A stretch of 64,000 bases of DNA. Source: Trachythela sp. YZ-2020 (lineage: Eukaryota > Cnidaria > Anthozoa > Malacalcyonacea > Clavulariidae). A program made the translations under genes and the position numbers. The DNA lies in contig JADLSH010000363.1 in NCBI GenBank assembly GCA_016169945.1, positions 868,001 to 932,000 on the forward strand. The letters are read 5' to 3'. Under the pieces are notes generated by a model. The model was given only the letters and a program-made list of their open reading frames with translations, had not been told where the DNA came from and made no database searches. Of this stretch, positions 60,201 through 64,000 are shown piece after piece (position 1 is the first letter of the stretch; the number at the start of each line of letters is the position of its first letter).

Positions 60201-61595
60201 AAATTAGACATAACTGCCCTACTTAAACGGTTGTTAGAAAGATTAAGTTCTTCCAGTCCATGGTAATCCTCAAGACCTTCAGGCAACTCAGTAAGACCAC
60301 AACCAGATAAATCCAACTTTTTCAAATACCGACGATCCCTGATTCTCAATTTAAACATAGCTACATTACTTAAACGGTTGTTAGAAAGATTCAGTTCTTC
60401 CAGTTCATGGTAATCCTCAAGACCTTTAGGCAACTCTGTAAGACCACAACCAGATAAATCCAACTTTTTCAAATACCGACGATCCCTGATTCTCAATTTA
60501 AACATAGCTACATTACTTAAACGGTTGTTAGAAAGATTCAGTTCTTCCAGTTCATGGTAATCCTCAATACCTTTAGGCAACTCTGTAAGACCACAACCAG
60601 ATAAATTCAACTTTTTCAAAGTATACCGACGATCCCTGATTCTCAATTTAAACATAGCTACATTACTTAAACGGTTGTAAGAAAGATTCAGTTCTTCCAG
60701 TTCATGGTAATCCTCAAGACCTTTAGGCAACTCTGTAAGACCACAACCAGATAAATTCAACTTTTTCAAAGTATACCGACGATCCCTGATTCTCAATTTA
60801 AACATAGCTACATTACTTAAAGCGGTTGTAAGAAAGATTCAGTTCTTCCAGTTCATGGTAATCCTCAAGACCTTTAGGCAACTCTGTAAGACCACAACCA
60901 GATAAATTCAACTTTTTCAAAGTATACCGACGATCCCTGATTCTCAATTTAAACATAGCTACATTACTTAAACGGTTGTTAGAAAGATTCAGTTCTTCCA
61001 GTCCATGGTAATCCTCAAGACCTTTAGGCAACTCTGTAAGACCACAACCAGATAAATCCAACTTTTTCAAATACCGACGATCCCAGATTCTCAATTTAAA
61101 CATAGCTACATTACCTAAACAGTTGTAAGAAAGATTCAGTTCTTCAAGTTCATGGCAATCCTTAAGACCTTCAGGCAACTCTGTAAGACCACAACCAGAT
61201 AAATCCAACTTTTTCAAAGTATACCAATGCCAGAATCTCAAGTTAAACATAGCTGCATTACTTAAACAGTTGTAAGAAAGATTCAGTTCTTCCAGTTCAT
61301 AGCAATCCTCAAGACCTTCAGGCAACTCTGTAAGACCACAACCAGATAAATCCAACTTTTTCAAAGTTTTCTGATTCCAGAATCTCAAATTAAACATAGC
61401 TACATTACTTAAACGGTTGTTAGAAAGATTCAGTTCTTCAAGTTCATGGTAATCCTCAAGACCTTTAGGCAACTCTGTAAGACCACAACCAGATAAATCT
61501 AAGGTTTTGGGGTAGTTTGAATCATCTGTTCTTGATCTTTGTTCAAGATTTGGCTCTTCTTCTTTAGTTGAAGTATGGGAAGGTTTTGCACCCAT
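29057..61595 (-). CDS. Giant LRR-(ZU5-ZU5-UPA)x2 protein, PIDD1-related architecture, about 21 exons
   Basis: Proposed exons, in order: 61595-59902 (LRR), 59527-59504, 59245-59132, 58291-58121, 56284-56114, 40669-39880, 39319-38943, 38624-38386, 37858-37512, 37193-36888, 36243-36060, 35569-35518, 34860-34749, 33774-33437, 33235-33003, 32318-31993, 31481-31173, 30973-30775, 30500-30452, 30344-30310, 30220-29057. Every junction is GT-AG and every phase agrees, which strongly supports a single transcript of about 2,400 codons (one base in the LRR exon must be discounted). LRR, two ZU5 and UPA in that order is the PIDD1 layout. PIDD1 is a scaffold that self-cleaves and assembles caspase-2 or NF-kB complexes. 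Here the ZU5-ZU5-UPA cassette is doubled, no death domain is seen, and pentapeptide-like repeats end the protein. The start MGAKPS could be N-myristoylated. The 15.4-kb intron 56113-40670 is filled by transposons. The link across it rests on phase alone, so two genes remain possible. Confidence 0.72.
30452..34860 (-). CDS. Cassette B of the LRR/ZU5 gene (ZU5-ZU5-UPA)
   Basis: Exons 34860-34749 (linker, TKDPITDVPEY), 33774-33437 (ZU5-1: GGCFSIPVASAFL, FKKPVTVLLSHSAYED), 33235-33003 plus 32318-31993 (ZU5-2: ITFPAGVAKEMLSLKVQ, TTPFLKAVDVELTYSH), 31481-31173 (UPA-like, NTLHAVLAPKE), 30973-30775 and 30500-30452 (low-complexity Asn/Arg linker). ZU5 and UPA assignments rest on pattern recognition of the ankyrin/UNC5/PIDD families. 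The ZU5-2/UPA border reads VEHFSD; HFS is the self-cleavage motif of PIDD1 at the same border. Sequence and introns are collinear with cassette A. Confidence 0.75.
32348..32419. repeat. Short palindrome in a cassette-B intron
   Basis: GCATAGCCTGTGCCACAGCC pairs with GGCCGTGACACCGGCTATG across about 70 bp. The homologous intron of cassette A (about 37905-37960) lacks it, so it is an insertion after the duplication. A likely tiny MITE. Confidence 0.55.
33790..34300. other. Intron sequence, no gene supported
   Basis: Intron between 34749 and 33774. A 133-aa plus-strand frame (33933-34334) is Lys/Tyr/Phe-rich, has no recognised domain, and runs into the SINE, so it is not called. Confidence 0.5.
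34302..34540 (-). mobile_element. tRNA-derived SINE, family 2, copy 2
   Basis: The inverse of the copy at 28461. Box A and box B are at about 34400-34470 (GAGCTACAGAGGCC is the inverse of the 5' head). The GTTGCATTTTTCGCAACC-type hairpin follows at about 34370. It lies within the intron before cassette B, in gene sense. Confidence 0.82.
34577..34700 (-). repeat. Partial direct duplication of the family-2 SINE
   Basis: About 124 bp repeat 34302-34430 almost exactly, including TACTGGGTTTGGTGGATAAT and GGCAGGAATTGAACCCACG. The copy stops at CCCTGCGATT, losing the box-A end of the SINE. A recent local duplication rather than a second insertion. Confidence 0.85.
35518..40669 (-). CDS. Cassette A of the LRR/ZU5 gene plus preceding helical exon
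   Basis: Exon 40669-39880 encodes about 263 residues, mostly helical, with no domain I recognise (SLRFVRSLVSNNVEHASTL near its start). Its last part (DPITDVAEYNVP) is the source of the linker exon of cassette B. Then follow 39319-38943 (ZU5-1), 38624-38386 plus 37858-37512 (ZU5-2), 37193-36888 (UPA-like), 36243-36060 and 35569-35518. The ZU5-2/UPA border reads VKYFYD, so the HFS of cassette B is absent here. ZU5-1 carries three tandem copies of a 24-bp segment (SPTGWQEL, IPTGWQEL-type) at about 38965-39040, against one in cassette B. Confidence 0.75.
35700..36020. repeat. ACAAGTTGT-rich dispersed repeat, copy 2
   Basis: Same word composition and shared segments as 22520-22780. It abuts the donor at 36059 of a cassette-A exon and is absent from the matching intron of cassette B, so it was inserted after the cassette duplication. 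Confidence 0.7.
40787..41178. repeat. Truncated, separated copy of the 2-kb tandem unit
   Basis: Matches 56342-56715 and 58349-58730, from CGTATGGGATGGGGG through CGTTTAATTCGTCTTGTTT. It lies about 13.5 kb from the main array and lost contact with it when the transposon nest grew between them. It carries no exon. Confidence 0.8.
41805..42742. mobile_element. Long-TIR element with 9-bp target duplication
   Basis: The ends GGGTATGACTAATTAGCGG and inverse match for about 130 bp. TATAAACAG is duplicated at 41796-41804 and 42743-42751. The sub-termini carry repeated GCGGAACTTGCGG-like words. A 9-bp duplication is typical of Mutator-like elements. No transposase is seen. Confidence 0.82.
43083..43461. 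mobile_element. Palindromic MITE (ACCGTCAACTGCAAACG ends)
   Basis: The left end ACCGTCAACTGCAAACG and the right end CGTTTGCAGTTGACGGT pair, and the arms match for about 150 bp (GGTCCCGCCCAT, AAACGTAAGAGCTAGG). It sits within the block that interrupts the left terminal repeat of the P-like element. Confidence 0.75.
43635..43878. mobile_element. Hairpin MITE with 9-bp target duplication
   Basis: The ends CAGCCTCGTACCCAGGCGC and inverse match almost across the whole element, with GC-rich centres (GAGCGAGCGCGCGGGGGTGC). TTATTTTAC is duplicated at 43626-43634 and 43879-43887. Mutator-like by duplication length. Confidence 0.85.
44245..47819 (+). CDS. THAP-domain P-element-like transposase (3 exons)
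   Basis: Exons 44245-44497, 44656-45658 and 46349-47819 join in phase at GT-AG sites to give 908 aa. The N-terminus is a THAP zinc finger (C6, C11, REEWLRLI, then CDLHF at about 72-76), which binds the transposon ends. The third exon carries the P/THAP9 core: RFALSLH, LPSERVLRDY, MDEMRIQ with an early catalytic-type Asp, FIDLGD, and LEDYFGHQRARGG with SDNPTAQQF near the end. The frame is intact, so activity is possible. The last intron contains G/C-run repeat DNA (45940-46320). It is convergent with the zinc-finger ORF at 49634-48441. Confidence 0.88.
48441..49634 (-). CDS. Zinc-finger ORF of the P-like element (accessory protein)
   Basis: A single-exon frame of 397 aa. After an acidic N-terminus comes one C2H2 finger (FPCDKCEKVCKSKGGLTRHT then H at about residue 84). 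The C-terminal half has LSYIAGYIVSRLHLK and GGLVSPSADLVGILE, a segment I associate with P-like transposases and related ORFs of marine invertebrates (unverified). It lies inside the element, convergent with the transposase, 620 bp from it. I infer an accessory protein; its role is unknown. Confidence 0.7.
   Translation of the reverse strand: MSDTERENPAGIEGDEISGYESPSEEDFDDRFNLLCSVAVVETEATEIDNEFIDAVTEIEGKKSFPCDKCEKVCKSKGGLTRHTNSKHVMQENLAQASEESSSVEQLDEDTVCGFVEAIKARIIDEDLYSSDTNKALGTVTSTEALFEALLPMYQKFARKKSQDKLLESFYGLIPRSCELLTCKDYKIANLVMIQLPDFLVGFYNRTHMKKDDQAREEEKIDPAERGPLSYIAGYIVSRLHLKNRKKKEKSNEEIQGLLQAMRSSEPASQGFIAARSRGGLVSPSADLVGILEISELTFRTELAKTNETLRSIPTGVICDTVLNSPVVKSLWENIILTSGIELSSPTQKLCLENVVKLYIKVRSFSYARDFITKYKIKQKQTSTKALRKELKKSEKK
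50079..51285 (+). pseudogene. Harbinger DDE transposase with two frameshifts
   Basis: Two exons, 50079-50747 and 50871-51285, with a GT-AG intron. The first encodes the N-terminal region and WGFVDGT (first Asp). The second has EGKRHDAGIL, YGDPAYPL (second Asp) and AVEWVFGDI (Glu), so the DDE triad is visible. The frame shifts by one base at about 50640 (between VDGT.RPIC and NGHKRVHAIKFQS) and again in a T run at about 51093. Both look like single-base losses. As read the gene is inactive, though sequencing error is possible. Confidence 0.82.
51295..51490. repeat. Diverged copy of the TTAA / AGTAAAATAC repeat family
   Basis: GTTAGACAGAGTAAAATGCT, AAAGGTTAACAGG and TTAACCCATCG recall the elements at 21086-21195 and 63567-63890. 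It lies inside the Harbinger element, after the transposase stop. Ends not defined. Confidence 0.5.
51684..51836. mobile_element. hAT-type MITE, copy 2 (compact)
   Basis: CAGTGGCGTAGCCAGCC at the left and GGCTGGCTACATTACTG at the right, with near-identical 8-bp flanks CCTATATG and CCTATGTG. The interior matches the outer parts of the element at 219-863. It is nested inside the Harbinger element, which is nested in the P-like element. Confidence 0.82.
52223..52981 (-). CDS. Harbinger Myb/SANT-like DNA-binding protein
   Basis: An intact single-exon frame of 252 aa. The N-terminal 90 residues form a Myb/SANT-like unit (FVWKQRHEDFLLREIVVV, AAWTTIAENLKAF, VSQRSVRERFEKILKEFKAK). A long charged helical region follows, then a Gln-rich coiled-coil end. 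In Harbinger systems this partner brings the transposase to the ends and to the nucleus. Unlike its transposase neighbour it has no frameshift. Confidence 0.82.
   Translation of the reverse strand: MASDTGKGKREIFVWKQRHEDFLLREIVVVEPYQFRSGSKERGAAWTTIAENLKAFDMKVSQRSVRERFEKILKEFKAKEAKEARGSGLDVEYTEYDKMLTDIMERMKECEEVMEKVKGKEKKDRESAEEMRKRATERLGETRRRHAMADAVLDDEQDLDEGVLVTPEKRRRRSNGDVMKVLEQSLAAKRNEHEESARLREREIALMESQVLNQQQFQRSVLEQQQQFQQQQQSVTFAMVTALSELVKNIRK
53619..54031. mobile_element. MITE in the right terminal repeat of the P-like element
   Basis: Arms of about 125 bp begin CCCGACCGCATCGCC and end GGCGATGCGGTCGGG, sharing AGTCAAATATCTCCGCTC and CGAATATGGTTTGATCA. The matching place in the left terminal repeat (about 42940) has no element but keeps the extra bases CCCGA, which could be an excision scar. 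Confidence 0.75.
54130..54720. other. Intron sequence, no gene supported
   Basis: Sequence between the transposon nest and the 2-kb tandem array. A 65-aa frame at 54310-54507 has no recognisable domain. Confidence 0.5.
55399..55587 (-). pseudogene. Remnant of a Tc1/mariner-like transposase N-terminus (unit 1)
   Basis: MPRAYSHDLRWRAISLIEIV resembles the helix-turn-helix start of Tc1/IS630-type transposases found in many invertebrates. It breaks off after about 30 residues. The same remnant, with an eight-base difference, lies at 57394-57594 in unit 2, so it pre-dates the tandem duplication. Confidence 0.5.
57394..57594 (-). pseudogene. Remnant of a Tc1/mariner-like transposase N-terminus (unit 2)
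   Basis: Same fragment as at 55399-55587, carried by the second 2-kb unit. A small insertion (ACAAAACGTAAC region at about 57545) just upstream distinguishes the two units. Confidence 0.5.
59902..61595 (-). CDS. N-terminal LRR exon of the LRR/ZU5 gene
   Basis: Starts MGAKPSHTSTKEEE, then ten units of 49-50 residues, each made of two leucine-rich repeats: LDLSGCGLTELPKGLED and LEELNLSNNRLSNVAMF. The units are nearly identical at the DNA level in the middle, and the last one diverges into a capping region (KELLEWVMPSVFKVSKLT). One extra G at about 60822 (TTAAAGCGG against TTAAACGG elsewhere) shifts the frame within unit 5. Discounting it gives 564 codons ending in phase 1, matching the microexon at 59527-59504. 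The uncharged start MG..S fits an N-myristoyl site. Because of near-identity, the unit number may be mis-assembled. Confidence 0.85.
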
Positions 61596-61619
61596 AACTG
61601 GAGATAGTCATATACTTCT

Positions 61620-62800
61620 ACAAACAAACAAACAATAAATTTTTTTTAGGAGATGTTAGCTTATTTCATCAAGATGAATTTCTTGTGAAGCCTTGGTTAA
61701 ATTCACTTGCATTGATTTGCGATGTGACTGCATGATCAAACGTATCGCAAGTGAATGCAAGTAGAAGTTATCGATCACAATGTTTCACAAAGTAAATTGG
61801 ACAAAGTAAAATGGCTAGCACAGAGCATTCGAGCCGTAAACATGTCTGGGAAGGAGACATCCCTACTTTTGTAAAGTCGCAAAAGTTGCTTTTTCACTAT
61901 TTCCATTGGAAATGGTCGCAAAAACGTGCATAGACTAGCTCTTTGTGTTCAAACATATCGCAAATGCTTGCAAGTTTAGAAAAACCTACGTCTTTTTGCG
62001 ACGAAGTTTGAATCAGCTCAAATCATTCGCAAGTGACCGCAAGTTTATGATCAATTACAAGACACAATTACAATTGAAAATTTGCAATGTGAATAACTTG
62101 CGTTCACATTTCACCAGTGGCCGATTTATATTTGAACTCTTTTTAACTTCCCAATTTCAGACCTGCCATCCCCGGAGTGGCAGAAGTCGTGAGTTGCAGT
62201 TTAAAAAGTCGTGAGATTGACTGAAAAATCGTGGGATTTGGAAATTTTCAGGTTTGCTTATTATTATGGCCCTTTATGGGTGAAAATTAGTTCCAAATGG
62301 CAGAGGATTCTGCGGTCTGGGCAGACGCCCTTCGCGTTAATGGCGGCCATGTATTTTGCTTCCAGCTTCGAGAATGTAAACAAAAACATGGACAAAAGGA
62401 ATATTTCTTACTTTTTCAATGTCTTAAAAAAGCTTTGCGTTATTTATTAATTAGCTAAATAAATTTTCAACAGATTTTGCGGAAAATCGTGACATTTCGG
62501 GACTTCGTCGTGAGAAAGAATAAAAAATCGCGAGGCTCACGACAAAATCGTGAGAGTTGTAATTTGTGGTTAAATGGTTACGTAATCGATTCTAAAACTA
62601 ACTACAGTAGGCCTAACTTCCGAAACTAACTATAGTAGGCCTATAGTAAACATCAACTACTTTTTTATGCAACCAGTCCCTGAAGGTTTACAAAAACAAA
62701 AGAAAGTACACTGTAGTAATGGACCTTGTTTTAGTATATTCGAACATCCCTAATATGGTCAGGGATTAGGGAGAGAGAACGGTGTCAGTATTAGGAGAGT
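61620..62800. other. Upstream region of the LRR/ZU5 gene
   Basis: No coding sequence is supported. AAACAAACAAACAA lies at 61618. Words like CGCAAGTGAATGCAAGT recur at 61700-62050, and TCGTGAGAAA-like words at 62190-62560. The promoter of the LRR gene should lie here but no element is identified. Confidence 0.45.
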
Positions 62801-62810
62801 CGCAGTCTGA

Positions 62811-62984
62811 AGGCCCGTTCACACGATCCGATTTGACGGATCCGATTCTCCTCCTGACGTATGTGATTTCACACAATACAGCAACAACTACAGCCAATAG
62901 CCTTACTCTTGTCAGCAAATCCAGTAAATCACATACGTCAAGAAGAGAATCGGATCCGACCAATCGGATCGTGTGAACCAGCCT
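62811..62984. mobile_element. MITE (AGGCCCGTTCACACGATCC ends)
   Basis: The left end AGGCCCGTTCACACGATCC and the right end GGATCGTGTGAACCAGCCT pair, and inner parts GACGTATGTGATTT / AATCACATACGTC also match. 174 bp, no coding capacity. Confidence 0.82.
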
Positions 62985-63012
62985 GTAAAAATTCACCACT
63001 ATGACGTCAACG

Positions 63013-63329
63013 GGGCTTCGGTGGTGCAGTCGTCAGAGCCTCTGAGTCTTGAGTTCGATTCTCGTTGAGGACACTCATCACGCTCATGTGAAAAGAGTAA
63101 GTCAACGCTCTGTCGAAAGTCGTGGGTTTTCTCCGGGCACTCCGGTTTCCTCCCACAGGGAAAGTTGATTGGGTGGGTTAGGATAGACAGATTAGGAAAG
63201 TAATATCACAATTGTAAAGATAAATAATGTAGGTTAAGTACATAATATAGGTAAGCTAGATACTTGATGTAATAATCGGTCACTGAAAAGCCCCAACGGG
63301 GAGTGAGCTGAATAATGTATGTATGCACT
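63013..63329 (+). mobile_element. tRNA-derived SINE, family 1, copy 2
   Basis: Head GGGCTTCGGTGGTGCAGTCG with box-B-like GAGTTCGATTCTCGTTGAGG, core TTTCTCCGGGCACTCCGG, and tail AAAAGCCCCAACGGGGAGTG followed by (TGTA)-like units. Collinear with the inverted copy at 19328-19659. Confidence 0.82.
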
Positions 63330-63566
63330 TTTGAGACTCCACTGACAGTTATAAGCTACTGCTCAGTAAATAAAAACAGTCCAAACATTGATGTTTTTTA
63401 ACAATACTTAAATTGATAAATATATTATGGTTCTCAGTAGAAACCGGCTTCTGGCAATCAGAGTTTAGAGATTTGTTTATATTTAACTTTGCCACATAAA
63501 GGAATGGCAGCTAGGGTTACCACAAGGCACAACACGTCACTATACACCAATTGCTGTGGGCCCTTT

Positions 63567-63890
63567 AACCCATTAACTGGCAGTACCCTACCACTGAGCA
63601 CTGAGTAAAATCGTCTGGCGTTAGATAGAGTAAAATACTAAAGTGGGCATCTAGAGTAAAATACTAGAGTAATTCCATCTAGAGTAAAATACTAGAGTAA
63701 AATACTAGAGTAAAATACAAGAGTAAAATACTAAAGGGCGCATCTGGGCGCATATTGTCAGCTAATGGGTTAACAAGAGACACTGGCAGATAGTTTTGTT
63801 AAACCATTAACTGGCAGTACCCTACCATTGACAAGTAAAATTGTCTGGCATTGGACAGAGTAAAATACTCTGGTGTTAGACATAGTAAAA
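63567..63890. repeat. TTAA-type elements with AGTAAAATACT minisatellite
   Basis: One element runs from TTTAACCCATTAACTGGCAG to GTCAGCTAATGGGTTAAC at about 63775, with an internal run of about six GAGTAAAATACTA units. A second partial copy begins at about 63799. Same family as 21086-21195. Confidence 0.7.
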
Positions 63891-64000
63891 TACATTAATT
63901 TAAGAGAACAGTACAAGTATTAATAACATCAAGGAGAGGATTAGCAATATTACGAGCAATATTACATATCAAACAGATTGATTTCTAACTGTTGAAGTTA

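Overview
The window looks like nuclear DNA of an early-branching metazoan, most plausibly a cnidarian. It is AT-rich and its genes have many small GT-AG introns. Metazoan families are present: an STS-type sulfatase, NNMT-like methyltransferases, mitochondrial-type acetyl-CoA synthetase, prostaglandin reductase 2, and an LRR/ZU5/UPA protein related to PIDD1. Between and inside the genes lie tRNA-derived SINEs, hAT-, PIF/Harbinger- and P-like DNA transposons and many palindromic MITEs. The taxon is an inference; no diagnostic marker gene is present.

0-13 kb: an arylsulfatase-like gene (minus) has lost nearly every catalytic residue and looks like a pseudoenzyme. It is divergent from the first of four plus-strand, intronless NNMT-like genes (A-D). 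Units A-C end in decayed scraps of the 3' exons of the acetyl-CoA synthetase gene, showing that the block next to that gene was copied leftwards.

12.9-26.5 kb: a 14-exon acetyl-CoA synthetase gene (minus, about 699 aa, all phases consistent) has a fifth NNMT-like copy (E) and a sulfatase fragment inside one intron. That pair is an inverted copy of the sulfatase/NNMT junction at 4.3-4.6 kb. Its 5' end faces a four-exon prostaglandin reductase 2 gene (plus), with 300 bp between the two start codons.

28.8-61.6 kb: I read this as one very large minus-strand gene of about 2,400 aa in which every exon phase agrees. Its order is an N-terminal LRR exon (ten 49-50-aa units), a microexon, three tandem copies of one small exon, a helical exon, two consecutive ZU5-ZU5-UPA cassettes (a 5-kb internal duplication with introns), and a C-terminal exon with a hydrophobic stretch and pentapeptide-like repeats. 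It resembles PIDD1 with the regulatory cassette doubled and the death domain replaced. This is the strongest candidate for something undescribed. One-base and two-base frameshifts in the LRR and C-terminal exons may be assembly errors or real lesions.

41-54.7 kb: the large intron of that gene holds a transposon nest. A P-like element of about 11 kb carries a THAP transposase and a convergent zinc-finger ORF. Its terminal repeats are themselves interrupted by palindromic elements on the left and by a Harbinger element plus a MITE on the right. The rest (26.5-28.4 kb, 54.1-54.7 kb, 61.6-64 kb) is non-coding apart from repeats.
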